64,000 nucleotides of DNA from Meira nashicola (Eukaryota > Basidiomycota > Exobasidiomycetes > Exobasidiales > Brachybasidiaceae): the NCBI GenBank assembly GCA_001600355.1, contig BCJU01000002.1:186001-250000 (forward strand), written 5' to 3'. This document shows, piece after piece, positions 10,801-19,409 of the stretch; position 1 is the first letter of the stretch; the number at the start of each line of letters is the position of its first letter. Below the pieces are notes generated by a model that saw nothing but the letters and a program-made list of their open reading frames with translations, had not been told where the DNA came from and did no database searches. Position numbers and translations under genes: made by a program.

Positions 10801-10893
10801 CAAGATACGTGGGAGGAAGATAAAGTTGCTTTCTCTACAGAGCAATTAGCAGAATATTATGAATGGGGTGGACGAACAGATTATTACGCATAG
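4897..10893 (+). CDS. BLM10: Proteasome activator Blm10 / PA200
   Basis: A 1998-residue HEAT-repeat protein in one exon. Blm10/PA200 forms a dome that caps the 20S proteasome and opens its gate. Family hallmarks are the N-terminal LPYECESLEEFDARL, the segment SCLLSLKYPIELPTLARL, the central WIPN/WHVPND-type region (VKIQWHVPNDAEIAL at about 915), and the C-terminal domain with PYSVPVWMPGLI. The protein ends in GRTDYYA. The terminal Tyr-Tyr-Ala is the HbYX-like motif by which Blm10 docks in the alpha-ring pocket of the proteasome. The length is close to that of yeast and human homologues. There is an acidic Gly-rich insertion around residues 665-690. The gene is tandem to CSN2 and convergent with LTV1 (133 bp apart). 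A TGTACATTA element starts 9 nt after the stop. Confidence 0.95.
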   Translation: MDEDDYIEVESPLEHPVDAEDDEIDEIILQPGQVASEEKNTKIKQSSDPRVNIGMDKPIYYPAKPKDRKTLLQYPQSLPYECESLEEFDARLEHIYQRIIATIETRDFEVGFPIWNHHLSCLLSLKYPIELPTLARLARVYYHLTVLPGVPTTVHQAANTCMTLLGGRKKMTIAHLVLPWRPLYNVLKRELFVKERKTNQTNISNTLLDLAMCAQRFFDPEEADEMLKEMLPSMDGSDIDSMIATLSLLVHFLPISHPQRWLPTLFRLWESFSSSLFDEQMLDLCARLAEQHVEDPRISSKKALEEVGIFADIKADALKSKSDIPNNSADKHPSIMTSEQGLWNEVGIFTEYQFSFIMTKCLRSAGLPVGSSKVGNAALMAQSSTVRTGADSAASAGVLNMKRPSEPSHSFAIIIVYSMMRDSQSPTSSGSATPVENGVPSKPTDEKRGTHLAGSKALSSLARFIQATESYFHPSNWGRWALQLSSLVKNLTWEFTKRWKEEEKSECKTPKAFRLTSEIKHEFTATLRTVCLLSLFSKDPATIAASQASLKRLAVLEPEQIIPPVLERAYSSLEALETTHRTMSVITALSKLGVPLVSQDVFKAGAKHLVPILHLCLPGIDMNDYMKTIATSILIVVTSTVIKIDDLTRPELAPASKMAIDDYGGGGGATEEEFDEEDDALRLSTAGFEDWTVSFFNRVLVLFDALPEEGKNGRSGRIEEQMTSTLLAACDSVCCAMSDHLFDINFKIVADHVMTHVCSQATRVTGSLISCFARHDPKKVTERLVRPCAKIIRQEIEQGASSIRTTKTTQAVAGDVKLHWYISLLMGSLTFSGGVIFEYKDELMDLMLLLCDQAKSERGYLYAAMLVQRVLNLLVNTYPNDHRFVNPEEWESEDLQANSFKHWGKMYAFKDVKIQWHVPNDAEIALALEILDRVVHPRLSELERLQEHKGARDKIWSNDFCRNMTIVRLAFSAVNTMILEKDAGGGQFIESIVEGYEDFTRTPERFSSGFLITDSKDERYEKVKSFKVRFGELLHLSAERAHNSGAEDQIDCVRLMLRSIRSYMTSYGYNADDHKAYSRSALFYQNMTATHPRQKIFPRMFWVRRAAQYHSSRGRLNSFYRRRTALDDLLINDVIELSMSNYVAIRKTAQSTFDALTIYNQVGVFTLRKLLLAIRTSTNDDQVKGALYMVGSKFMSVTPRHPAFTEEFFMTLLEAQHRNKPSIQKLLRSIIMDSQARFPELSTIVHRIKLPDLDQALSILGKHDGSVDLTTAPSQQRLYFDELYNKLSASITDKLLEYAQQPKTHWNFEIFALRLIKTFVRKDQPLRADVATYMTRQMINENPMIRRGSQVAITKMLYYAKLQTLCKTDEELVLGSCKPENHPLKRVESIPQVTAEWKAERLASYRSDQPVASSTKFHDKEAQGWLVWSNKDTYYLSPPESGTVFDWVNKPVLEAISKELSSEHWKQMFKHYAQEKEREHLSRETTVLIRSIFQVFGLQQLDLVKDQLVEFIGERDRHKHRAAAEVIAGMFRGSKHWNREDAKVMWSWLDTLLPKILAECTPDSQVAWQDSVDYILQQRDPRRAMSLVNIIVKKAHESLTTEDESPWEQVQAQTFLRGVILSLNMKMYPWMNELHDLFRSNFETEFNEVRELIACNMTDLELLRVAPSFGSVEQLLDVMYEQTHVDKTHGSLFAPETLVQEYSARLAKLDSLLTELKEERVPKSQGTSRYDLLALTTLCWIAETLGDHRRTAMTTCVIDFIPTIFQCCNLQDNADLSGRARSVLIATVSTMAHYDIELVKKLIRKVLQVIEESNESWRARLDALPVLQILFWQNIFNMDEEIFGDITRTLLNLLTDPHLEVRNLASTTLSGIIRCSQRELIQSLRKRFRDQVMKYDRLPKRGSEGFQETMTGLHAGILGCVALISAFPYSVPVWMPGLICDTVARHQDAPDPVGPACKKLAADFKRTHQDTWEEDKVAFSTEQLAEYYEWGGRTDYYA

Positions 10894-11026
10894 AACCCAA
10901 GTGTACATTAAGCAGCTCATCATCATCATCTGTAGACTTTTTTGCAATTTTTATCCAATTGACTTTTGAATGAAATGTGTAAAATACAAATGATATATAT
11001 GTGTGTGTCGATGTGTACGTGAGATA

Positions 11027-13135
11027 TTATCGCAAAGCAACAGTTGTAGCATTTAGGCCGTTGCCATGACTGGGATGACCGCCTTTTTGTTGCATGGCCG
11101 CTTTGAATTGTGCTTTGCGTTGTGCTTTATCGCTCTTTCGGTTTTGTTTTTCTTCTTTTGCCGCTTGTTTACGTGCTTTCTTTTCTTCTTTACTCTCGTT
11201 ACGATCCCGTTTAACGGTCATACGGGAAGCGGCAAATGTGCTTTCTGTAGTTGTATCATCACTACCAGCTTCAGATCCTGAATCATTCTCTATAGCCGGA
11301 TCTTCATCAGGAGATGAGAAACTTTCATCTTCCTCTTTATTAGTAGTATCGCCTTTGTTTCGACGTGCTTGACGGGCACCAATGTTAATATATCCATTAA
11401 TGACTGCTTTACCCGTTCGAGGATCAATTTTGATGCGAGCCATACGATCTGTACCTGCTAAACTTGCTGGTGCATTAGATCCATTTACACCGCCCAAGAA
11501 ACTACTTGGAGGCACAATTCTAGAAATACGTGAAGGTGCAACACTTTCTGCAGCTGCAATCGTACGAGGATGATTTTCTAAATTCGTTTTTGTTGTTTGA
11601 ATAGTTTCAACGTCCCATTCTTGTCTTGCATTCGTACGTTGAGCTAAATCACGAGAAATTAATTCTTCAACAGTCGTTTTAGGTCCTAATCCTTCTGCTT
11701 CTGCTTCATCGTATGTTTTCCGATCGATTGATCGCATCTCCCCAAGTTCTTTTCTGATCATATCAACTTTTTCGATCGGTGTTGTTGCTTGGTCTCCTAA
11801 TCGTTCACGTAATTTGTTTCCTACAATTTCGTTCTTTGACAAGAATTCATCAAAGATTGCATCCACATCTTCTGGTCCACCGACATCATTTTCCTCCTCG
11901 TCAGAATGTTCCTCGAATTCCTCTTCTTCTTCGTCTTCATCATCATCTTCCTGCTCATAAATACGTTCCATTCGTGCAAACTGTTCGTCTAATTTGGAAA
12001 GACCTTGATTGCGTTCCATTGCACTTGAACTCATACTGAAAGCGGTTGCACCACCATCGATACTAGGAGCATAAAAGCTTGAAGCTAATCTTGCTTTTGC
12101 ACCTGCATGTCTACTTCTACGCGAAGCACCTTTATCACCAAAGATTGATTTACTACCAACCGAAGAAGGTGCTTGACGAGATCCGGCAAGTGGGGAACCT
12201 TGCTTTTTGTTCTCTTCAGCTGCTTTTTTGAATAATGCTACCCTACTTTCTAAACTCAAATCTTCGACACCTTTTCCTTCTTCTTTTAATTGTAAAAGTT
12301 CTCGTGCTGCCTTTGCACTTGGATCAAGCCAAATGCTCTCTTCTCCTCCAGGTGGCAATTGTCTCCATTCTGGTTCTTCTTCTTCCTCTTCCAATTCTCC
12401 TCCTTTTACAATTTCTCCAAAGAAGTCATCAATATCTTCTGTTTCGTCTTCTGCAACTTCTTCGGGTATCTGTGTAGGTATTTGTGGGGCGACATCAATT
12501 GATGTTGATGTTTGATTTGAAGCACCTCTTGCTGTTCTCATCAGGAAAGCATCATCTTCTAGTGCTTCTAATACTTGTCGCAAGTGAGGATCCATATCTG
12601 GTCTTATTCCTTCTTCCTTATCTTGCTCGAAAGTTCTGGGCAATAATTGATCAGAAGGCAAGACATCCGACGGCAGATCTAGCGGTCCCCTTTCGGCATC
12701 TGGTTGTTTTTTGAACTCCAACACATCTTCATTATCAGTAGCTTTAGCTTTACCTTTTTCCTTTTTTGCAGCTGGTGCTTCTAACATGATCACTTCCTCA
12801 TCCTTTTCTTCATCTTTTCCACCTCTTCTACTATTATCCTTTCCTCCTATTGAGCGTAAATGTTGCATATAATCATATTCTGTATCATCATAATAAATTC
12901 CATAATTTGCTGCTTCACCAACATTTTTACGTTCTTTCTCAGCAATTGAACCTAATTGACGTTCTAATTCACTTTTATTTTGACCTTGTCTGAAAACGTT
13001 TTCATTCCTTTTTGGAGTTGATTTTAATACCCTATTTGATGCTTCTGCATCGTGTAAAAGTGGATCTTGTTGTGATCTATGAACGAGTGTAAAATGTTGA
13101 GCATTTGGACCACGCCAAATGGATTTAGGTGGCAT
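11027..13135 (-). CDS. LTV1: Ltv1, 40S ribosome assembly and export factor
   Basis: 702 residues, one exon. Ltv1 binds pre-40S particles near Rps3 and Rps20 and must leave, after casein-kinase phosphorylation, to allow beak maturation. Evidence is the N-terminus with FTLVHRSQQDPLLHDAEASNRVL, matching the conserved Ltv1 start FxLVHRSQxDP, followed by acidic stretches and DIDDFFGEIVKGGE. The central block is DAIFDEFLSKNEIVGNKLRERLG, and the C-terminal basic coiled tail (RKQAAKEEKQNRKSDKAQRKAQFKAAM) is characteristic. It is longer than yeast or human Ltv1 (about 460-475 residues), mainly through acidic and Ser-rich insertions. It converges on BLM10. A 1.4 kb gap separates it from the next gene. 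Confidence 0.93.
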   Translation of the reverse strand: MPPKSIWRGPNAQHFTLVHRSQQDPLLHDAEASNRVLKSTPKRNENVFRQGQNKSELERQLGSIAEKERKNVGEAANYGIYYDDTEYDYMQHLRSIGGKDNSRRGGKDEEKDEEVIMLEAPAAKKEKGKAKATDNEDVLEFKKQPDAERGPLDLPSDVLPSDQLLPRTFEQDKEEGIRPDMDPHLRQVLEALEDDAFLMRTARGASNQTSTSIDVAPQIPTQIPEEVAEDETEDIDDFFGEIVKGGELEEEEEEPEWRQLPPGGEESIWLDPSAKAARELLQLKEEGKGVEDLSLESRVALFKKAAEENKKQGSPLAGSRQAPSSVGSKSIFGDKGASRRSRHAGAKARLASSFYAPSIDGGATAFSMSSSAMERNQGLSKLDEQFARMERIYEQEDDDEDEEEEEFEEHSDEEENDVGGPEDVDAIFDEFLSKNEIVGNKLRERLGDQATTPIEKVDMIRKELGEMRSIDRKTYDEAEAEGLGPKTTVEELISRDLAQRTNARQEWDVETIQTTKTNLENHPRTIAAAESVAPSRISRIVPPSSFLGGVNGSNAPASLAGTDRMARIKIDPRTGKAVINGYINIGARQARRNKGDTTNKEEDESFSSPDEDPAIENDSGSEAGSDDTTTESTFAASRMTVKRDRNESKEEKKARKQAAKEEKQNRKSDKAQRKAQFKAAMQQKGGHPSHGNGLNATTVALR

Positions 13136-14559
13136 AATGACGATATTTTAATGTGATGGTAGAAGAGCTGTAAATGATGGCCATCACTGTGCATATACAC
13201 ATGTACATGAACGAGTACTTACCAAAAATAAAAAATCTCCAAAAAATCGATGCACGTGTTGAGGGTGTGTTACTAAGCAAACGCTTTTTTGACTTCTGGA
13301 TTTTTGCACGCATGACATAAGCAATAGAGACTGTTATATCATATGCATGCAAGTAAAACTTATTTTTTATTAGCGTACTTTTTCTTATCTATTACGGCAT
13401 TTAACGGAGTGCTAAAGATAAGAAGTTGATCCCTTTACGCTCTATTACGCAACCCCCCGTGTGGATTAATTAAATACTTAGAGAATATTGATTCGATCGA
13501 CGGCAAATCCTTATCTTTGGGAGAAGGGAAAATCGGAAGAAGAGATTGAATTAGCGTATTTTCATGGAACCGCAACAAAACTACATACCTTGAATTTTCC
13601 GAAAGAATATAAAAATAAAAGACACCGTATCTAGATGCAAAGACACCGTGCAGGTAAGGTGATTATTCTATCATTTCCATTGTGTTCTCCACGGACATCT
13701 TGATTGTGATCCGCCAAGAAGAAGCTAATGCAACCCTCTTGCTCAATCGTACGTATATATAACAATCCTTTAGTGCGCATATGCATATATGTATTTATAT
13801 AACATGAAAATCAATTTTGGGTAATCGAGCAAAGCGGTTCAATGCTATTTTATTGACGGGCTAAAAAACGAAGTTATGACGATCAAAAGAAAGAACTAAT
13901 TAATATTTAGCGTGTACATTTGTTTGTCTCATCTGATTGATAATTGAACTATTCTTAAAGACCCTCTTTCTCTCATTGTGTGTGTGTGTCTGTTTCTTTT
14001 CTTCGGACTGGGACCATGTCAGCCGACACTTTTCTTCTTTTCAAATCGACTAGATCCGGTCAGATTTTAATTTCATTGTCAATCAAGAAGACCGAAAGTA
14101 GGATTTCCCTTGCATAAAACACCGTCAAGATGATTAAATACATCTGTCAAGCGGATAAGAATAAAATCAATAACCGAACATAGCCACAAAATCTGTGCAA
14201 TAAACCGTTGTACGTACGTACATCATCTTGAACCCGATTAACGATTCTGTTGGATTCACACTAGCTCCAAAATGCATTCTCATCAACCCGATTTGACATA
14301 CATACACATGAAAAGCATCCTCATGATAGAAAGATAAGAAGATTTCTCAGTGACGTATCCCATCGAAATGAATTTGTACATCAACGTCATTCATTTATTT
14401 TTGTGAAAACAAAGAAAGAAAAGATTTGAAACAAAAAGATAAGATGAAGAATAAAAGATATAAATACAGCCTTTTGTTTATTTTTTATTTTCATTCTCCT
14501 TCCTTACACAACAATAATATCCTTTCCCCCTACCTCTCTACCTCTCTTCTTACTTTAAA
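13136..14559. other. 1.4 kb intergenic region
   Basis: Divergent promoter space between LTV1 and a secreted-protein gene. It has no supported ORF. It contains a direct repeat AAAGACACCGT (two copies near 13617 and 13638), a 14-bp palindrome TGTACGTACGTACA (14209-14222), a short GT run near 13978 and the TATA box at 14459. Confidence 0.5.
14459..14466 (+). promoter_or_regulatory. TATA box
   Basis: TATAAATA lies about 95 nt upstream of the ATG at 14560 and is followed by a long pyrimidine-rich leader (CTTCCTTACACAAC, CCTACCTCTCTACC). This arrangement is typical of strongly transcribed fungal genes. Confidence 0.6.
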
Positions 14560-15056
14560 ATGCGTTTCAACGTTTTACTCGCTTCCTCTTTGGCATTCGC
14601 AGCCGTTGCCATTGCAGCACCAACTACAAACCCCCTTCCACGTTCATTGGTAACTGATTTAGGAGCAGTTGTTGCCAAGATTGAAGAAGGTGCAGGAATT
14701 ACAGCAATTGAAGATGAACTTGATAAAGCATTAGGAGGTGGTATTTCTAAATTAGAAGAAAAATTAGGTGTTTCATTCGCAGAAGACTTTTTGAAATTAT
14801 CAAATTCAGGTGCTTCTCCAGGTGATTTACAAGCTGTAGGAAAAGGAATTTATTACCTTGAAGAAGGTTTGGGCGTTAATGCAATCGATAAATTCTTGGA
14901 TGAAGAAACTGGAGGTGCAATCACTTCAATCGAAGATGCATTAGGGTGAGTGTTATTTAATATTTTTAACATTATTTTTATACTGACAATATCTTCTCTA
15001 TCCTCTTACAAAACAGTGTTACCGATATCGAATCAGCTTTGGGAATTGCTCCTTAA
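14560..15056 (+). CDS. Small secreted protein with internal duplication
   Basis: Exons 14560-14945 and 15017-15056 (donor GTGAGT at 14946, TACTGAC branch site, acceptor ending 15016) give 141 residues. I do not recognise the family. Residues 1-19 are a signal peptide (MRFNVLLASSLAFAAVAIA, then APTTN). The mature protein has no Cys and is acidic. Two copies of a roughly 39-residue unit are visible, at about 40-78 and 99-137. They share the pattern EEGxGhxAIxxxLDxxxGGxI followed by hEExLGV, and they are separated by a Ser/Gly/Pro linker. Each unit looks like amphipathic helices. The intron lies inside the second copy. A strong TATA box and leader suggest abundant expression. A secreted structural or surface-active protein is possible; this is inference. 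Secreted prolyl oligopeptidase genes follow directly. Confidence 0.75.
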
Positions 15057-15229
15057 GCATTATTATTTGAAATCCAACTGTATCTCTTTTTTACCCAGCA
15101 CTAACAACGTACTATACCACAATCAAAGCTCGCTAGCCTTTGTGCTTAGCTAGAAGCATTATTCATTCTTTTTTTACGATAATAGATCATATTTTATTCA
15201 TTATTGTCTGAGAGTGAAATCCAGTTGAT

Positions 15230-17563
15230 TCAGCTCTTTCTTCTTGTGATACCTAAAGATTCTTCAATAACGCAAAATTGATAAACGCTTTCACCAACTG
15301 TACTACGAGTATGTGCTTGACCTTTAACGACATATAAAAGCAAAGGTTTAGCATTATTCGGATGATCGTATTGTAGTTGAGCAACGAATTTATAGCTCAT
15401 TGAAGGTGGTACACGTTCATCATCTTGACCTGGAGTTAATAAAACAGCCGGATAAGGTATTTTCTTTTGAATATTTTGTTGTGGTGACCATGCAAAAACA
15501 GAATCAAATCCTTCTGGTGTATTAACATCTCCGTATTCTTCCAAATTTGCTGAACCTAAAGTAGTACGAATTTCAAGTTGAAATACATCAAGAGGTGCTC
15601 TAACAAGTAAAGCTAATCCAACAAGATCAGGAGCTTGATTTAAAACTGCTCCAGCTGCTAATCCTCCTGCTGATTTACCTTGAATGATAATTTGACCTGG
15701 TGAACAAATTTTTAATCTTATAAGATCTTTAAGAATTGCAATCGTATCATCAAATGTATTTTGCTTTTTCAATCCTTTTCCACCTTTATACCAATCATCT
15801 CCTAATTCGCCACCTCCTCTTGGTGCACCCCAAATGAAATAGCTATTATAACTTCTTAAAAAGTCAAAATAATTCGGTTCATAGTACAAGCTATCAACAT
15901 CTCCATAAGAACCATAAATGTGTACCCAACATACACTTTTACCGTCCCTCTTTGTTCCTTTACGATAAGTGGTAAAATAAGGAACTTTTGTGCCATCTTT
16001 TGATGTTGCATAATCTTCTTCAATTGCGAAATCATCCGGATTGGTTCCTTTGATATGTTGATTTGTCACTAAAGAAGTTTGAATTTGATTGCCTTTAGAG
16101 GTGAACTCATAAATCTTTCTAGGCGAATTCCAGCTATAAAATAAAATGATAAACGTATCACTAAATTGGTCACCAAGAAATTGATCAAAAGTAACCTTTT
16201 CATCAGGAACTAAATGTTGAATCTCTTTTCCTCCATTTAAACTATAAACGTGAACTTGATTTTGTGCATTTTCAACTGTGATTGTAACAACTTTATCATT
16301 ATTGGTAACAAAAGCACCAGCAGTTATAATAAGTGCATTTGGACGTTCTGCAACTAAATCAATAACTTTTGGACGATCTTGAAGTTCAGTAAATTGTTTA
16401 ACTTGACGTGCTTTTGACCAATCCATTGTTATTTTTGAAACTTTATTATTTGGAGAATCTTTATTTGTTTGAAAGATTACGTCATCACCTACAATTCCAG
16501 CAATCCACATTGAAAAATCATAAGTTGGTGAAAGTGAAATCCATTTCATATTTTCGGAAATCTTTTGACCTTTTAATTGAGTTGCATAGCCTACCATATT
16601 GAACGATGAAGCATCATAATAACCTAAAACAGTTAACCATTTTCCATCTGGGCTTATAGAAGTATAATAATATGATTGACTAGCATATTTTCCGGCATTC
16701 TTTGAATCAAAGATTGTGATATCTTTTGCATTATCCGTTCCCCAAGCATGATAAACGATTTTATATCCTAAATCCGTATTCGTCCCTTCATTTGAATTAA
16801 CGGTTTTAGGGTAAAATATTCCTTTGCTATCTGGCGTCCATGAAATCTGATCAGCGCTAACGGGTAAAATATCTTTCAATCTGCCTTCTCCACCTAATGG
16901 CTTTGTCTTTGCGGTAATCAAAGGTGAAGTGAAAGAACGAAAGAACCAAGTTCCAACTTCTCCATTCTCTATAACAAGATAACCAAAAATCTTTCCATCA
17001 GGAGAAGTATTCCATAATAAAATATTTGCTTCACCGTCTGGACTTAATAAAGCTTCATCTAAGAATGGTTTACCTGGAATAGGTTGAAAGTTCGTCTTCT
17101 TTGCTGCTTGAAATTCTTCAACTGTAGCAGTATACCAAACAGGTGGATTATCTCCCGTACGTATAACTTGATAAAGATAAAATGGAGTACCACCATTATT
17201 TGAAGAAATCAAAACCATATATTTATATTTATCAAAAGTACTCGCTTCTGTAAGTGATTGTTCGATTGCATTCTTGTTCTTGCAACTTTGAATATATGTT
17301 TCTGTAACTTTTGTTTGATCAGCGACGAATTGTTGAATATCTTTATCTTTCGATGATCCTTCTAGCCAATAGTATGGATCGGCGTAAGTCACATTTACAT
17401 TTGCTTTTGCAGATCGATAAGACCAAGTCTTGTTTACTCGATGAACTTTTGGGTATGCTGGAGGTTTAATAATTGAAACTTTTTTCATACCATCATTTTG
17501 CGCATTGCTAATGGTAATCAGAGTCACGAGAAGAAAGAAGGATAAGTAGGACAAAGAAAGCAT
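15230..17563 (-). CDS. Secreted prolyl oligopeptidase (S9A), paralogue 1
   Basis: 777 residues, single exon. S9A serine peptidase, predicted to cleave peptides after Pro. Residues 1-21 form a signal peptide (LSYLSFFLLVTLITISNAQ), so the enzyme should enter the secretory pathway, unlike cytosolic animal POP. N-terminal segment YPKVHRVNKTWSYRSAKANVNVTYADPYYWLEG is followed by a beta-propeller (about 90-470). The alpha/beta-hydrolase domain contains RGGGELGDDWYKGGKGL. The predicted triad is Ser631 (GKSAGG), Asp714 or its neighbour (GQDDERVPP) and His751 (KGQAHTRS). The nucleophile elbow is GxSAGG rather than the GGSNGG of cytosolic POP. There are several N-glycosylation sequons. It belongs to a local family with the pseudogene at 18001-18684 and the paralogue at 19714-22150. 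Confidence 0.9.
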   Translation of the reverse strand: MLSLSYLSFFLLVTLITISNAQNDGMKKVSIIKPPAYPKVHRVNKTWSYRSAKANVNVTYADPYYWLEGSSKDKDIQQFVADQTKVTETYIQSCKNKNAIEQSLTEASTFDKYKYMVLISSNNGGTPFYLYQVIRTGDNPPVWYTATVEEFQAAKKTNFQPIPGKPFLDEALLSPDGEANILLWNTSPDGKIFGYLVIENGEVGTWFFRSFTSPLITAKTKPLGGEGRLKDILPVSADQISWTPDSKGIFYPKTVNSNEGTNTDLGYKIVYHAWGTDNAKDITIFDSKNAGKYASQSYYYTSISPDGKWLTVLGYYDASSFNMVGYATQLKGQKISENMKWISLSPTYDFSMWIAGIVGDDVIFQTNKDSPNNKVSKITMDWSKARQVKQFTELQDRPKVIDLVAERPNALIITAGAFVTNNDKVVTITVENAQNQVHVYSLNGGKEIQHLVPDEKVTFDQFLGDQFSDTFIILFYSWNSPRKIYEFTSKGNQIQTSLVTNQHIKGTNPDDFAIEEDYATSKDGTKVPYFTTYRKGTKRDGKSVCWVHIYGSYGDVDSLYYEPNYFDFLRSYNSYFIWGAPRGGGELGDDWYKGGKGLKKQNTFDDTIAILKDLIRLKICSPGQIIIQGKSAGGLAAGAVLNQAPDLVGLALLVRAPLDVFQLEIRTTLGSANLEEYGDVNTPEGFDSVFAWSPQQNIQKKIPYPAVLLTPGQDDERVPPSMSYKFVAQLQYDHPNNAKPLLLYVVKGQAHTRSTVGESVYQFCVIEESLGITRRKS

Positions 17564-18000
17564 GATGGGAAAGCTAGGATGTGATGGAGGAAGTATGAAG
17601 GATATAATTGAAGGTGAACAGTATTGGATACGCTTTATAAGGGGTTAAAAAACAATTACGCCAAGACACGAGAAATCAATTTGTTGATATTTATAATGTC
17701 ATTAATATGTCAAAAAACGGCTCCGTAATGAAGAATATTCTCAATAAACTCTCTCCGATTATCAGTCCGCCTTTAACTAAATCAGGATCTTCGGCCGATT
17801 AATGCTTTTCTACTGTGAAATAAGAGAGAAGAAATATATATTAAAAAGAGCGGCTGCGCCTTAAGGTATAATATGTATATACAGCTCAGCTTCTGACGTG
17901 AGGTTACGAAATAGGTCATGCGGTTAGAAAAAGTAGACAAAATATCAATCAAACGCTTAAGCAAAACATAATTCACAGACTGATTCAATAATCATCAAGA
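17564..18000. promoter_or_regulatory. Promoter of prolyl oligopeptidase 1
   Basis: About 440 bp between paralogue 1 and the end of the pseudogene. On the minus strand a TATAAAG element lies at 17633-17639, about 70 nt before the ATG. No gene was recognised. Confidence 0.45.
17633..17639 (-). promoter_or_regulatory. TATA box of prolyl oligopeptidase 1
   Basis: TATAAAG on the minus strand, 70-76 nt upstream of the start at 17563. This distance is similar to those of the other secreted-protein genes in this window. Confidence 0.5.
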
Positions 18001-18684
18001 TTAAAATTGGAGTAATAAAGTCGGAAAAGATAACGAAAGTCTTGTGATACCCAAAGATTGTTCAATTATACAAAATTGATAAACACTTTCGAGAACGTTG
18101 CTTGGTACATGACCACGATTTTTCACCACATACATCAACAATGGCTTGCTGTTGTTAGGATGATAATATTGTAGCTGTGATGAAAATTCATAAGAATAAG
18201 AAGGTGGAACACGTTCATCAGCCGTTTTTATTCGGATCAACGTTTTCATATGGTGACCATGCAAAAACTGCATCAAACCCATCCGGAGTTGTAACATCAC
18301 CAAATTCAGCTCGATTTCCTTCTCCTATTGTAGTACGAGTTTCGAATTGAATAACGTCTAAAGGACCTCTAACAGGAAGTACTACACCGAGTAAACCTGC
18401 AGGAGCATATATTTTTCCGTTAAGGTATTTTGATCTTTGATGAATTGTTGAATATCTGGTTCGCTTGAATCTCCTTCTAACCAAACATATGGATCCGAAT
18501 AAGTCACATTACCATTAGCCTTTGCAGAACGAAAAGACCAAGTCTTGTTCACTCGATGTACCTTTGGATAAACAAGTCGAGGAGAAGAATAAGCTTTTTG
18601 ATTTTTTACGACTTCGGCTGTGATCAAAATCACCGATTGAGCGAGTAATGTCAATAAAAATAAGAGGTTCAATAATGACGGCAT
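18001..18684 (-). pseudogene. Internally deleted prolyl oligopeptidase relic
   Basis: A degraded third family member. The segment 18684 to about 18410 encodes an intact signal peptide and N-terminus (YPKVHRVNKTWSFRSAKANG, then DPYVWLEGDSSEPDIQQFI), about 92 residues. It then jumps, in another frame at about 18406, to the C-terminal catalytic region (GVVLPVRGPLDVIQFETRTT, then FGDVTTPDGFDAVFAWSP). Roughly 500 residues are missing, including the whole propeller and the Ser-bearing elbow. Near 18226 a second small deletion and frameshift removes the strand before the Asp motif. The last segment (ADERVPPSYSYEFSSQLQYY, then VYQFCIIEQSLGIT) ends at 18001. No intron can restore the missing domains. 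The position between two intact paralogues points to tandem duplication followed by decay. Confidence 0.88.
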
Positions 18685-19004
18685 GTTATACTGTGTTGAT
18701 GGTGTAAGAGAGATAAGAAGGAGGAGAGGATGAATTACCTCCTTATCAAGAAAAAGGAAAAGGGGGTAAATATGGGCATCGCGAATGGAATGAACGAATG
18801 AAGTTGTTCAAGCGGAACCGCGCTTTTACCACCAATGGAGCCGAGAATAATTCTCGAACCATTTTCCGCTTGATACGTTGGACGTTCTTCAGTCATTAAA
18901 AATCAATAAAAACTCTCAAGGATTGTGTTCAGGCACCTGTCCTTTCTTCTTGACAATGTTCATCAGCAAAGACTTTTAATCGAGTTATGAATTTATGATT
19001 GCTT

Positions 19005-19113
19005 GAGCGCTCCCTGTCGCAAAGCAGGGATCGCTTTGAAGATCGGTGATACCATGATATCAACGGAGCGGAAGTTAAGCACGCTTACCACGGAACACCT
19101 CGACATTGTTTTT
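19005..19113 (+). ncRNA. Possible 5S rRNA relic
   Basis: The stretch CGGAAGTTAAGCACGCTT (about 19069-19086) closely resembles the conserved loop B/C region of 5S rRNA. Before it, GGTGATACCATG resembles the helix II CATACCA block, but the spacing is too short and the 3' half (GGTTAGTACTTGGATGGGAGACC-type C box) is absent. A hairpin GCGCTCCCTG...CAGGGATCGC precedes it and a T5 run follows (19109-19113). This is therefore at best a decayed or 5S-derived fragment, and chance similarity is possible. Confidence 0.2.
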
Positions 19114-19399
19114 CACCTTGTATTTTCCTTTGCACTATGACACATCAAAGTCAAATTTTCTCATAAACAAATTTGCGTACACAATTCCCATAAGATTAAT
19201 ATGCAAAAGTGGGGTGGGGTGTGCGCGTTTGAAATGTTGTAGTGGTGATTGTTAAGATTTCGAACATGCATGTGTACTCCGTGGTAATTCAATTTCAGGC
19301 GCCGCAATTTTCCAAGTCAAATACGCACTTTTTACGGTCTCGAAATGCCGAGGATTGTTTATTGATTTGCGTATATGCGTATATTATTACTGGGGTATA

Positions 19400-19409
19400 C
19401 GCCGGCGCC
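19400..19409. promoter_or_regulatory. GC-rich palindrome, copy 1
   Basis: CGCCGGCGCC, sharing the palindromic core CGCCGGCG with copies at 26491, 47496 and 60397. It lies about 305 bp upstream of the prolyl oligopeptidase 2 ATG. A fully G+C 10-mer is very unlikely to recur by chance in DNA of this composition. Confidence 0.5.

Noticed and set aside
18001..18684. Rescuing the middle prolyl oligopeptidase with introns
   Set aside because: The junction has no room for an intron and the propeller and Ser-bearing region are physically absent.
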